From: Beta vulgaris subsp. vulgaris
Taxonomy: Eukaryota > Streptophyta > Magnoliopsida > Caryophyllales > Amaranthaceae
Assembly: GCF_026745355.1 (NCBI RefSeq)
Contig: NC_079207.1
Span: 19,100,920-19,164,919 of the forward strand
DNA length: 64,000 nucleotides
Direction: 5' to 3'
The notes under the pieces are model-generated. The model was not told the origin of the DNA and did no database searches. It was given only the letters and a program-made list of their open reading frames with translations. Positions 35,430 through 47,900 of the stretch are shown piece by piece. The number at the start of each line of letters is the position of its first letter. The first letter of the stretch is position 1. Both the position numbers and the translations under genes were made by a program.

Positions 35430-36030
35430 TATTTCCGTCATAACCCTCATAATGCCTATGATTGATCCGTTGTTTATGTTTTGGGTGCTAAAGAGGGGCT
35501 AACCTCCAATAAGAGAAAGAAATAACTAAATAGAGATGAGTTATGGCCAAGCTACACCGCCAATATCTTTATGAGACATCCTTCTTAGCTCCGAGTTTGG
35601 ATGACTATAAGAATCATGATCTTCTCTGTTTGTGCTACTCCTCAGTTTGCAAGCCAATCTGATGCTCGATCTCCTTCTATATAGTAGTGGGTTACCATTG
35701 TTCCCATCTGCGCACATTAGAAGTGTCCGGTAACGATAGATGAGATCCACACAATCTCTTTCATCCGTTGTTAGTAATTTCATTAGAGAATTCTTGCTTC
35801 CAACCTTACTCTTGTGCTAACTAGTAAGAAATACGAAATTGTCAAACTAAAATTTATTCATACCTCATTAAGTATTATTAAATATTAATAACCTAAATAC
35901 GTTATTATCAGTAACCATTCGTAAATTATACTCGTATTAGTAATGTTAATTAGTTATTAGACCAGGACTATGTCCCGGGTAAGAAAAAATTTCATTTATT
36001 AATATAATACTTTATGATAATAACACTAAA
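35430..36030. other. Spacer, no gene
   Basis: An 80-codon minus-strand ORF at 35541-35783 has no recognisable domain and unbiased composition; not called. Otherwise AT-rich with no feature. Confidence 0.35.
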
Positions 36031-36033
36031 TAT

Positions 36034-36115
36034 AACTTAGCCTAATGGTTAGAACTTTATCATATGTACTTGAGGTCTCAGGATCAAACCCTATACTATA
36101 TAATTTTTTTATTGT
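36034..36115 (+). mobile_element. SINE-like tRNA-derived fragment
   Basis: TAGCCTAATGGTTAG (A-box-like, 36038-36052) is followed 28 nt later by GGATCAAACCC (B-box-like, 36081-36091), and then a T-run. Order and spacing fit a tRNA-type pol III promoter as in plant SINE heads. No full tRNA fold and no body recognised. Confidence 0.4.
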
Positions 36116-36578
36116 ACATGGATTACATGAACTAAAACTACCTAGGGAGAGCGACATGTGCCACAATTTCTTGTTTTCGCACGTCTTTTAATATATTTGT
36201 ATAGATAATGGTAATAGGAATGAGTTTAGTTTTATGTCAAAATCTCGAGAGAGAATACAAATATTATCATCCTATAGAATAGTTTGACTCAATGATCTAC
36301 GTGTTTTCATTACTTTTTTGAAATTTTGCATTAAATTTGGTGCTTCTTTTTCCACAAAGGAAAGTGGTTGGAAATTCAGAACCCAAAACACTCATATTTA
36401 GTTTTCTTATAAAGAAAAAAGAGGCATATTTAGAATTCAAAATTATATGGATGATTGGAAAATGTTTCAATAGTCATACTAGTCAAGGGATGTGAAACAG
36501 TGAAAAGGCGTGTCCTGCACTCCCAATACTAATTAATTGACTTGCTAGTTGCTAAATGCTAGTTGAACTTTCTTATGC

Positions 36579-36588
36579 CTATAAAAGG
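36579..36588 (+). promoter_or_regulatory. TATA box of the EG45-like gene
   Basis: CCTATAAAAGG lies about 115 nt before the ATG at 36701, so a leader of about 85 nt is expected. Confidence 0.7.
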
Positions 36589-36700
36589 AGGGACATCCAT
36601 TGGCTGAATTGCATACCCAAAAAAGAAAGGAATTCAAAGTATAGTAGGAGTAAAAGTATTGTTTATGATAAATTAGGCCAAACACAAAACAAGTGAGCAA

Positions 36701-38191
36701 ATGGGGATGAAAGCACTCTTACTCGCGAGCTTTGTGCTAAGCCTTGCCATTACTGTTGCGAATGCTAAGGTTGGACTTGCTGTCTATCATACTCATAATA
36801 CTCGTGAGTAATTCTTCATACATATCTCTTCAATTTAATAGTTTCTCTTTCTTTTTATGACTCACAACATTATTTCTCATAAAATTCTCTGCAAGAAAAT
36901 GGATAAACTAATAAAGACTGGAGGAAATAATTAGTAATCGGATATTTAGAAAAGGAAAAGGGTGTATCTGACATGACATGTCATGTGTTCTCCGCCAAAA
37001 AAAAAGTACATGACTGAAAACTACAATTTACTGCAAATCACCTTGATTTCATAAGTAAATTATTAGAAGTTTTAATGATGCAAAGCAAGATAATTACAAG
37101 TCTGTTGTATTGATTTTTTATATAGTTGACTATCATAATGTTGTGGATCTTAAAAATTTTCTATGCAAACAGCCTCGGCTTGCTACGGGAACGAAGACAA
37201 AGGATCATATATAACAGGGGTGAGTAAAGACTTGTGGAACAACAGAGGAGCATGTGGGAGATTTTACAAGGTTACATGCATTGGAGGAGCAAATAAAGCT
37301 CCTCACCCATGCAAATCACAAAGTGTTACTGTCAGAGTTACCGACCTTTGTGATAGTTGTGCTGGTGATCTTAACCTTTCACAAGAGGCTTTCAATGTTA
37401 TTGCTGACACTAGAGCTGGCAAAGTTCGTGTTCGATATGACCCGTAAGTATATACTCTTAAAAAGATAAAAATAAACATTTCACAAAATAATTGATCAAA
37501 CAATAGAGGAGTACATTTAGGTTATTTTATAATTTTATTTGTACGAATCATGTGCAGTTTCCTTTATCTTAGGCCTTATTTGGTTATATATGGGAAGTCA
37601 TACTTCCTAGAAAGTTATTTTTTCCATGTATTTGAAATTCTGAAGAAGTGTAAAATTGTGTTTGGTTGATAATGGGAAGTAGAACTTCTTATGGGAAGCT
37701 CTACTTACATAGGGGACCTAGGTAAGTAACTTCCTCCATTTTGGAGGTAGTAGAACTTCCTAGGAAGTGCAAATTCCCATGGTTTTGTCAACTAAACAAC
37801 TTCATATACTTCTACTTCCTAGGAATTTGCACTTCCCATGATTTGTTTTGTCAACCAAACAAGGCCTTAGTTTGTTAGCTAATAAACTGTTTTGTGTTTA
37901 ACCATACTCATATTCTTAACACTATAATTTTTTTTATTAATATAATTTCTATATATGTAGTTCATTATATAAAAAATATCTTATTTTGACGTTGGTCAGA
38001 CTTGGCAAACTCACCAAAAATCGGTTGCTTGAACAAAGAACATGTTTGCAACCATTAGCAAAGAATTTTATGATGGTCACTAAACCCTAATTGCAAACTT
38101 ATATTAGCAACTTAAATTTGGTGGTCAACATTGATTATTAACTCATATATAATTTTATCTTTTTTTTCTCTAATTAATTTGCAGAGCATAA
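36701..38191 (+). CDS. EG45-like domain protein (plant natriuretic peptide-like), three exons
   Basis: Exons 36701-36803, 37173-37443 and 38185-38191 (coding part) join to 126 codons plus stop; all introns have GT...AG ends. Residues 1-22 form a signal peptide (MGMKALLLASFVLSLAITV, cleavage after ANA), so the protein is secreted. The rest is one double-psi beta-barrel, expansin domain-1-like: ACYGNEDKG, WNNRGACGRFYKVTC, KSQSVTVRVTDLC and LSQEAFNVIA, with the expected cysteines. Length and motifs match the PNP-A/EG45 family of apoplastic proteins linked to water and ion balance and stress. There is no expansin domain 2. The last exon adds only one residue. A Tourist-like MITE sits in intron 2. 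Confidence 0.9.
37572..37866. mobile_element. Tourist (PIF/Harbinger)-like MITE in intron 2
   Basis: 295 bp with inverted ends GGCCTTATTTGGTT and AACCAAACAAGGCC, flanked by the 3-bp duplication TTA (37569-37571 and 37867-37869). Internal inverted repeats around ACTTCCTAGGAAGT suggest a folding transcript. It has no coding capacity. Confidence 0.82.
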
Positions 38192-38815
38192 GTACACGTC
38201 CGTTGTTGAAAGGATAAAGATGATTGGAGTCTGGAGACAAGGATAGTAAAATATACAGATGTTGTCATGGGTTCAGGGCCCTAGAAAAAGAAGTGTTATG
38301 ATTTAATTTTATTGTTCTACAATATTGTACTAGGCAATAATGAATTAAGCAGTTTTCTGCTTCTATGGATGGGAATAAGTAGCTAATTAAGATGTTTGTT
38401 TTCTTGATAAGAAGTAATTAATTAAGGTGTTATAAGAAAACGAAATGCATAACTTCAATCAAGTAGCATGGTATATATGCTACTATTTCCATATGTTTGT
38501 AGTCTTATAGAGTTATAGTAGAGTTGGAATACTTGGATCAACATATATGGATCTTCTATCAAAAAAAACCTTTCTTTATTAGCATGTTTGTGGTTTCTTC
38601 TTCCAAGCATAAGGTTTGTTGTGATTGTAAATGAAAAATATTACACATATATTAAGCGAAAAATATTTTATACATTATCTATATCTATAATATCAATACA
38701 CCTGGACAAATATTGTAGTTTGTCACATGTCACTCCTTAGGAAAGTAAGATAAACCTGACAGTAATATTAAGAATTATATCCGTTTTACACTTAAATTAA
38801 TAATTAACTACTCAC
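38192..38815 (+). other. 3' UTR and flank of the EG45-like gene
   Basis: AT-rich, with several AATAA-type signals (for example around 38336). No further gene. Confidence 0.4.
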
Positions 38816-39413
38816 ATGTCACCACTACTCGGGCAATGCGTGGCCCGTGGGGTCAAGCTTTTAATACAATTCCAACCCATTACAACCCCACGCGCCACGC
38901 ATTGGAAACCCCATGCCCGTGGCCACCACTCTATCTCCCTCCTCTACTTCTTCTTCCTCCATGCCCCACCACTCAATCACCACTACGACCACCCGCAACC
39001 CCCCAACCCTAGCCCATCCCCCACCCCAGTCCCAATCTAACCCCTCTACAACCCCCAGCTAAGCTAGCTAGCTATGCCTAAACGTGAGTGGTCATTTAAT
39101 TTTATCCCACTTGAATTTTGATACAGAATACTATTTTTTATAAAATCCAAGATATTGTAGTTTTTTTCTTTCCAAGATTGACTATTTGCCCCCACTAAAA
39201 TATATTTCCGGATCCACCATTGGCCCCTCAACCCACTCCCCCACCCCTCCCATAGCACCACCCCAACAGCCACCCTATTTGCATCCCCAGACGCCACCCC
39301 TGCTATCGTCACCTACCCTCCTGGCCCAACCCCAAGCCTCCATCCCCCGAACCCACACTCTAAGCCCAACCCCCACCCCCAGCCCCTCTGCAGCTTCCCC
39401 CGTCACTCTGTAA
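38816..39413. repeat. C-rich, strand-asymmetric low-complexity blocks
   Basis: Two blocks (38816-39060 and 39186-39413) rich in CCCCA, CCACC and CCCAACCC with very few G, separated by AT-rich sequence. Pro/Thr/Ser-rich ORFs in them are by-products of composition. The complementary strand is G-rich enough to form G-quadruplexes. Confidence 0.5.
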
Positions 39414-39416
39414 GAC

Positions 39417-41010
39417 TGTAACACCCCAATAATTCTCATTTATCAAAATACATTTTCAATATAAAACTTAGAGAATTATTAAAGTATTATCGTCCGTGTA
39501 ATAATGTATCGACTTATTTAGAATTTTGCAGCAGTAATAATAATAAATAATTTTGGAAATAAAACTGAATCAATCAACAGTCAACTCCAAAACTCAAACC
39601 AACATAAAGTTAAAAGTCAACCTTAAAAGTAAAAGTCAACTAGAAAATATAAAGTCAATTATAAAATGTAAATTCAACATAAGCTCTCAAGATTCCCGAA
39701 CCCATGATGCATCATCTTCAAACCTGTAAACAACGATGCTCTATTGATCCCGACAGACTGCTCACCAGTCGGGTCATCACAGGATCAATAAGACATAACC
39801 ATGATCAACACATACACACAAAATACGTAATTAACGAACCTGAGTACTACATAGTAAATAAATATAAACCTAACATGATACTAATGAATATTAAGTAGGG
39901 ATAAATAATAATATAATAACATCGCAGACTACTTTTACTGAACTAAACTCAAGAACTAATAAGTTAATTAATTTAGATGGACTAGTCAATGAAACGAGTT
40001 GTCTAAACCAAAACTAGTCTTCAATCTAGAAGACGAAATAGATACACAACTCCATACTCCCCTGACCTACAAATCGATGAACCTTTCAAATAACAATAGG
40101 ACACAATGATCAATTGTAACACCCCCAAATTTCTCTCTTTTGAAGATTATAATTTAATATAAAACACTTGAGAAACTTGAGAGTATTACCGCCACGTGAT
40201 AACGTTGAAGGCTAAAACTACTAACTACTAATTTAATAATGCAACGGAATTAATAATAATAACTTCTCTTTATTGGATAAATAAAAATTATTGTTTCTAC
40301 TAGGACAAAGGAAATTACAAAATAATAACTACTAAACTAAGCTATGTATTACTCCTCACTAGCTCCCCCATACGAAGTATGCATCAATCAACCTGTAAAT
40401 TCTGCTCACCAAAAGGGTCATCACAGGGACAAAGCCATAAAACAAAACAAAATAAAAGTGTGTCAGTAAAAATACTGAGTACATGTATATGCGGAAATTT
40501 AAATACTTTATTTAATTAAACTTTTGAAATATTTAATTTCAAAAAACCTTTATTGGATACTTGATGATACTTGTATAATATAAAGTATATAACCTTGATA
40601 AAAATCCTTTTTCCTTGCCTAGGTACCTTTCCTAAAGTGTGCACACCCCAAGTTTAGTATTCCTTATTGAGTCTATTACGAGGGGAACTACCTTGTCCAC
40701 ATGACTTATGCAAAAAATACATGGGTAAATAATATAATAGCTACCGTTCTTGCTAATAAATAACAAGCCGTGACCTCTTTATAATTGTGATCATAAAAGA
40801 TCATATAACTAAGAAAAACTTTCGGAAATAATCCTCTTTTATAAGAATAGTAATTCTTTTAAAACTTTAGCCATATAAATGCATGTAAAATATATAACTT
40901 GTTCATGAAATAATCTTGAAAGATCTTATTGGTCATACATGAAATAATAATTTTCATGATAATACTAATATGAAAAGTAATAATAATTATGCTAATAATT
41001 AGGCAACCAT
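39417..41010. other. Two diverged LTR-like repeats, no gene
   Basis: 39417-39790 and 40117-40440 are related to each other in the same orientation: both start TGTAACACCC, have TTCAATATAAAAC/TTTAATATAAAAC with a following GAGAATTATTAAAGTATTA-type stretch, and carry CTGCTCACCA..GGGTCATCACAGG. TGTAACACCC is a common plant LTR start, but I see no target duplication or internal domains. The rest is AT-rich. Confidence 0.35.
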
Positions 41011-41026
41011 ATAACAAGATAGATAA

Positions 41027-41826
41027 AAACATACACAAAAAAGTATGAGAGAGAAAGAGTTAGTGAGAGATGCTCTGCAGAAAACGCCCCCCCATTCCTC
41101 AATCCCTTAACCTAGCTTTTCGCCCCAAAAAAAAATCCCCAAATCTTCGCGACTCTTCATTTCGCAAATCATAGAATACAAATCTTTTGCAATTCTTCCA
41201 TGGATCTACGTTTTCATCATTAGTCTGAGTTTGATTTCGCTGCTTCAGTTGGTTTCCCCAATTTTTAGGGTTTATTCGCATCATTGTTATCTTTTGCGAA
41301 TCGACCAGTCAGCTGGTAGTTTGCCCTATTTCTTTCTAAAGGCTCCTCATTTTTCAGTAACGAGTTGTTGGAAGGCGGAAAAGTTGGCTAAAGTTTCCCA
41401 GAAATCTTTCAATTGGAGGAAGGGATTTTATTTGCTGCAGTTCAAGTACAAGCGAGAGCGATGGTTCGTTGGGGTTTCCTGTAGAGCATTAAATGTGAGT
41501 GCTAGATTTTTAGGGTTGCGTGATTTCGCTAATTGGTGTGGCGTGCTTAATTATGGTGATTTGCGGCTGAGTTGCAGGTTTATAGGTGATAATTGTGACT
41601 TGTTAGCCCCCCTACTTTGGTAAGTAGGCTTACTCATTCCTCTGTTGCATTTATTGTGATGGAAAAGCTCAGTGAGGAAGTCTCAATGCTCAGATCAGGT
41701 AATTCTGTCCCTCTCTATAAAAGGGAGGCTCAGGTAATTTATTGTAGCACATTCCCTTTCATTCCCTCTTTTTATTCTGCCTATGTTTGTGAGGTTTCTG
41801 ATTTAGTAAGTTTGGTAGTTATTAAG
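41027..41826 (+). other. 5' leader of LINE C
   Basis: Starts just after the target duplication with an A/G-rich stretch. A 130-codon ORF (41231-41623) lies in it without recognisable domain. Its role, if any, is unknown; it could act as an upstream ORF. Confidence 0.45.
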
Positions 41827-42348
41827 ATGGATTCTTCTCCCAATTTTAAGGAAGCATTAATAGCACATCCTCATCCTAGTTCTGGGGATGATGCTAGTTC
41901 TTCATCCACTTTTGTGCTTCCCTCTGTTCCAGTCAGTTCTGAGTGCCCCCCATCCTTATTTATTTCTCCTTCGCAGCTTGAGAATGATGTTGGTTTAGGG
42001 TCTGCTGACCCCCCTTTTGGTCCTTGCTTTCCTGAGACTATCATTCTTGATAGCCTTCCTCAGGTGAAGCAAGATATTTCTGAGCTTTCTAAGATGTGCT
42101 TAATTGGTAAAATGCTCTCTGTCCCTCTGGATATTCGCACCATTACAGCCAAAACTAAGGCTGACTGGAAGTTCATTAAAGGTGAGGTAGACTATTTGGA
42201 TATGGGGAATCATTGGATTCTATTTCGTTTTGCTAATCCTCAAGACTTGTCTTTAGTGTGGTCTGAACAGCCCTGGCACGTTCAGGGAGATTTACTTGTG
42301 ATGTATCCATGGAAACCAGCCTTTGACCCCTATTTGGAAGAGGTCAAA

Positions 42349-43707
42349 CACTACAAAAAAAAGTCCATTTAGAGACGGACAAAATCCGTCCCTAAATAGG
42401 TCAATTCCGTCGCTATATGGGCTTAGAGACGGATTTAGAGACGGATATTGTCCCTCTCTAAAACCCTTGTCGCTAATTCGAGTTAGAGACGGATTTTAAA
42501 AATCCGTCTCTAAAGTTTAGAGACGGATTTTGGAAATCCGTCTCTAAGCTTAGAGACGGATTTAGGAAATCCGTCTCTAAGCTTAGAGACGGATTTTGAA
42601 AATCCGTCTCTAGTTTAGAGACGGATTTTGGAAATCCGTCTCTAAGTTTAGAGACGGATTTTGGAAATCCGTCTCTAAATTCGTTGAAAATATAAAAAAT
42701 ATATAAACGAATTTAACAACACGATAGTTCCTAATATTATCATGATTATATTTAATCACCTATTATTACCTACCTAGTTCAAGTTGATCTCATTCCATTT
42801 AGGAATATCCCTTAAGTAAACCCGGTTCAGCTCTACAAGAGAAAGGATAAGAAGACTCCACAGTCGCAAGAATCGCTGTTCGTAGGAATCGAACTTGTAA
42901 CCTCAAAGAAACGAGAAGAAGCTCCAACCAACTACACCAAATACAACTTGTATACTTCTCTACATAATATTGGTAATATGTAGAAGAAATATTAGAGACG
43001 GATTCAAAAATCCGTCCCTAATTTAGAGACGGATTTTCAAATCCGTCCCTAAATTAGAGACGGATTTTAAAATCCGTCTCTAAATTAGAGACGGATTTCT
43101 AAAATCCGTCTCTAACTTAGAGACGGATTTTTAAAATCCGTCCCTAAATTAAAGAAGTGCAATAAAATATTCATATTTGAATTTAGAGACGGATTTTTAG
43201 AATCCGTCTCTAAATTTAGAGACGGATTTTAAAAATCCGTCCCTAAATTAGAGACGGATTCTAAAAATCCGTCCCTAAATTAGAGACGGATTCTAAAAAT
43301 CCGTCCCTAAATTAGAGACGGATTTTGAAAATCCGTCTCTAAATTAAATACGTGGAATAAAATATTCATATGTAAATTTAGAGACGGATTTTTAAATCCG
43401 TCTCTAACTTTAGGGACGGATTATCAATATCCGTCCCTAAGTTAGAGACGGATTTTCAAATTCCGTCTCTAAATTTATTTCGAGACGGATTTTTAAAATC
43501 CGTCTCTAATTTAGGGACGGATTTTTAAAATCCGTCCCTAAAGTTAGAGACGGATTTAAAAATCCGTCTCTAATTTAGAGACGGATTTAAAAAAATCCGT
43601 CTCTAAATAAATTTAGAGACGGATTATCAACATTCCGTCTCTAAATTAGAAACGGATATATATCCGTCTCCAAAAATCCGTCGCTATATAAGCTTTTTTT
43701 TGTAGTG
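42349..43707. mobile_element. Non-autonomous CACTA element 2 (1359 bp)
   Basis: Same family and orientation as 21095-22584: ends CACTACAAAAAAAAGTCC and ...TTTTTTTTGTAGTG, target duplication AAA (42346-42348 and 43708-43710), arrays of GAGACGGATTT palindromes, and the same tRNA-like centre (42886-42937, minus). It has fewer palindromic units than element 1, which accounts for most of the 131-bp length difference. Confidence 0.92.
42886..42937 (-). other. tRNA-like segment inside CACTA 2
   Basis: B-box-like GTTCGATTC and A-box-like GGTGTAGTTGGTTGG on the minus strand, spaced as in element 1. Confidence 0.5.
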
Positions 43708-44940
43708 AAATGGGTGGATTTGTGGGTTAGGATTCCTCGTCTTCCTGCTGAGCTAATGAATTTTGATTCCATTGCTAATTTATTGAGTGCGAATGATATA
43801 GGTGCTCTTATCAAGCTTGATCAACGTTCCTTACTTAGGAACAAGATTAGATTTGCTAGGGCTTGTATTCGGGTTAACATTCAAGCTCCTCTATTGGAAT
43901 TTGCTGAGGTTAGTCGTGAAGGTTCTCTTGTTAATGGTTACATTGTCTGGTATGAGGATTTCTCTGTTGGTTGTTCATTTTGTGGTGAATCTTTGCATGT
44001 CATTGAAGCTTGTCCCCTTCTTACCTCTCCTAATAAGGAGGTCACTGTTCAATTAATTAAAAGTCCCAAACAAAAAACGTTGTATAATGCTCTTGCGAAA
44101 GCCGTTGGTCAAGAAAACCATGCTTCCACAGCCGAGCAGGCTAATGTGGTGCATGTGCAATCTAAACACATTGCTAGAAACAAGCCTCAATCTCTTCCTT
44201 TAAAGAAAAGGCCATTGAAATATTCTGGTTTGTCTGTTAAAATTCCTTCTAAAGGAATTTCTATTTCTGATGTTGAGCAGGTGCCTGATTCTGTTTTTGC
44301 TATTCATGCTCCCAAGAATGTCTCTATTGCTGGAAAAGGTAAAGGTAAAGTTCTGTTTGCTGCTGGCCCAGGCCCTGATGATACCTCTGATGATGAGGCT
44401 TTGGTACTTATTCCCCCTATTTCTCCACCTGGCATTGAGCTTGGGTCTGAGAAGATAGTAGAAGCTGGTGAGCAGTCCCCCCCAGGTGGCTCACCCTGTC
44501 CCCACTCGTGTGTATGTCTCTTCGGCTCTTATTGATGCTAGTAAGTACATTCCCTTATCCTCTGCTGAAGGCTCTCCTCTGAGTGAGGCTTTTGGTAATG
44601 CTTTTGATATGTCTGCTCCCCTGTTGGAGCATCAGCTGGGTGAGGGCTTTGAGGATTTATCTCCTGGTGCAGAACATTCTTTCACTTCTCTTCATTCGGA
44701 TAACTCTATAATTAAGCAAATTGGGAGCCTGGGGATGGACCCTGCCTTACCATTGGTTCTCTCCTCTTAGACTAGCTCTGCCAAACGTGGTATGGATGAT
44801 GGGGTGGATGATGATGTGTCCTCCGCCCTGAAGAGGAAAAGGGTTTAAGATATGTGTTTTCTATGGAAGAATGGTTGTTTGTATCTAGTAGCTTTAATCA
44901 GTCAATGTTTAGTAGGATCTTTTTTTGCTAAATTAGAATA

Positions 44941-47900
44941 ATGTCGATCGGGTTTTGGAATATCAGAGGGGTTGGTAGAAAAAATGCAATTTCAGAATGT
45001 AATGATTTTTGTAAAAGCAACAAGATTAAAATCTTGATGCTTTGTGAAGTTAAGGTCCAAGCCCCCCCCCCTCCCCAGCTTGCGTGCACAAGTGCGGATT
45101 TGATCATGCTGATTTTGTCCCTCCCTTGGGATTTTCAGGTGGTTTATGGGTTTTTTGGCGAGATTGTAATATAAATCCCTTCAATCTTGCTGTAGTATAT
45201 AAATCTTCGCGTTTTATGGTATGTTCTATTAATTATCTTCGAATTAATGTGCCTTTCTTAGTTGTCTTTATTTATGCACCAGCTCAACAAAGTCACAAAG
45301 CTCAATTTTGGGAGGAACTTTCTTCCTACCTAAATTTACAAACATTGCCTTTCATTGTTTTAGGTGATTTTAATGAGTTGAGCAATGCTCAAGATAAACA
45401 AGGGGGTGTGGCCTATGTTTCTTCAAGAAGTGATATGATGAATAATTTTTTATCCAAAACTGCCACTTCTGAGATTCCTTTTTCGGGCCCTCCGTTTACG
45501 TGGTGGAAAAAATTGTCGGGTCCTAATAATATTTTTGAAAGACTTGATAAAGGTGTAGCTAGTGTTGATTGGCTCTCTTGTTTTCCGGCTGCACGTGTAA
45601 ATCACCATATATTTACTTCATCAGATCATTGTATGTTATCGTTGGATTTTTTACCCTTGACTTCGGTTAAAGTTCCTCCTTTCAAGTTTGAAAAAATGTG
45701 GTGTCTTCGTAAGGACTATGACACATTAGTTAAAAAAACGTGGTGTCAACGGTTTTATGGTTCCCGTATGTTTTGTTTAATTCAGAAATGTAAATTGTTA
45801 AAGAAAAAATCGAAAGAGTGGAACCAAAAATCCTTTGGTAACATTTTCCGTCAATTGCGTGTAGTTGATAAGAAGCTGAAATATGTGCAAGATTTACTCC
45901 TATCTCGGGAAGATGATTGCACATTATTGCAACAGCAACAACGTTTTTTGCTAAAACGCGAAAAGTTGTTTCAGTTTAATGCTGCTTATTGGCAACAACG
46001 TAGCAAAATTAATTATAAACTTAAAGGGGATACTAACTCATAAATTTTTCATGCACACGCCTCTATTCGTAGGAATCGAAATCTAATTAAGAATCTGGAT
46101 TCATGTGGTGGGACCCCTATTACTAACCCCACTTTGATCCTTGAAGAATTAACGTCGGAGTTTGGAAAACGTTTTACGTAAAATTCTGATACTACATTCA
46201 ATGTTGATGTCGATTTTGAACTTCTTGAGGCAGTCATTTCGGATGATGATAATAGGTTATTGTGTGCTCCCGTCCTTGGGGACGAAATTAAAGTGGCGGT
46301 TTTTATCTGGCTCCGGATAAATCTCCGGGTCCGGATGGTTTCCCCCCTTTTTTTTTCCAAAAGTATTGGACCCTAGTTGGCAATTCTGTTATTCGTGCTG
46401 TGCAAGCTTTTTTCCACTCAGGCAAGCTTCTTAAGGAAATAAATCATACTTTTATTGCGTTAATCCCTAAAATTGATAACCCTTCTACAGCTAATCACTT
46501 CAGACCCATTAGTCTTTGTTCGACAATCTATAAAGTTGTCTCCAAAGTTCTTACTAATAGGTTGAAGTTTGTCTTGGGCCGCATTATTCACCCTTTGCAA
46601 GGGGCGTTTGTGCCGGAACGATTAATTCAAGATAACATTTTGATAGCTCATGAAGTGTTTCATTCCTTCAAGCGAAAGACAGGGGTGGGGGGTTGGATAG
46701 CTATAAAACTGGATATGGAGAAGGCTTATGATCGATTAGAATGGAAGTATGTGCTAGTAACGTTGGAAAAGCTAGGCTTTGCCCCTCAGTGGACTTCTTG
46801 GATTAAGAGTTGCATTGAGTCAGTTTCTTTCTCCACTTTGGCGAATGGTATCCCTGGCGAGAGATTCTTCCCTTCTAGGGGGATTAGGCAAGGTGACCCT
46901 TTATCGCCGTACTTGTTTATTTTATGTGTTGAACTCATTGCTAGACAAATGGCGGCAGCTAATAGCCAGACGGATAAATTGATTGGAGTCTCGGTTGGTA
47001 GATCGGGAATTCGCATTCCTTTTCTTACCTTTGCTGATGATACCATGTTGTTTACCTCGGCCTCTGATCAGAGCTGTCTTCGCATTAAAGAAATCTTGGA
47101 TAAATTCTGTGTGATGTCTGGTCAGCTGGTTAATTTTGCGAAATCTGCTTTTCAAGTCTCCTCTAATGTATCTGAGGATGCTAAGAAAAATTTTGCAAAT
47201 ATTTTGCAAATGGAGGAGTCTCAGGATCTTGGAAGCTATCTGGGGTGTCCTATAATCCAGGATAGGGTGACTAAAGACACTTTTTCCTCAGTCGTCAGTA
47301 GGGCTAACTCTCAACTCTCTAAATGGAAAGCTAACTCGCTTTCCCAAGCTGGTAGGACGGTCCTGATTCAGGCTAATTTAGCCACTAAAGCTAATTTTCA
47401 AATGCAGAGTTTTTTACTTCCTAATTCTACGTTGTCTAGTTTGGACAAGATCTATAGAAATTTCTTTTGGAATAAAGAGGCCGCAAGCAAATCGCCCAAT
47501 TTGATTGGGTGGGATAGAGTCTGTCGTCCTAAAGCCTATGGAGGGGTTGGCTTCCGTAAAGCTGAGACTAATAATGTGGCCTTACAAATGAAGCTGTTGT
47601 GGAAAATTGTTAAGAACAACAATAGTATGTGGGTCAAGCTGGTCAAGAATAAGTATTTTAAAAATAAATCTATTTTCGATCATAAACCTTCTACTGTTGC
47701 ATCTTGGCAATGGAGGCAGTTGATGACGTTGAGGGAGACGTTTAAGAAAGGTCTTCGGTGGCAGTTGGGGGCTGGCTCTCATATTAGCTTTTGGCATGAC
47801 AACTGGGTTTTTCCGTTTCCGCTAAAAACTATTGTTCATCGTTCTCATTATCCCTCTAATTTTAAAGTTTGTGCCTGTTTGTTGCCAAATCGTCAATGGA

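Larger units (their letters stand above)
41827..44848 (+). pseudogene. LINE C ORF1 (DUF4283 and zinc knuckle), split by CACTA 2
   Basis: I prefer the ATG at 41827 (MDSSPNFKEALIAHP) over in-frame upstream starts, because the sequence before it reads like leader. The N-terminal part is Ser/Pro-rich, then DUF4283 (DISELSKMCLIGKML...DYLDMGNHWILFRF...WSEQPWHVQGDLLVM). At 42348 it is cut by CACTA 2 and resumes in frame at 43711 (WVDLWVRIPRLPAELM). The CCHC-like knuckle is at CSFCGESLHVIEAC (about 43973-44014). A frame change at a seven-C run (about 44474-44480), then a TAG at 44768-44770, precede a basic C-terminus KRKRV ending at 44848. Confidence 0.85.

Noticed and set aside
35541..35783. 80-codon minus-strand ORF
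   Set aside because: No domain, repeat or codon signal; nearby sequence is plain AT-rich spacer.
38816..39413. Proline-rich proteins encoded by the C-rich blocks
   Set aside because: The ORFs follow from base composition, lack signal peptides or repeats typical of hydroxyproline-rich proteins, and end arbitrarily.
41231..41623. 130-codon ORF as a host gene
   Set aside because: It lies within the LINE C leader between the target duplication and ORF1, with no domain.
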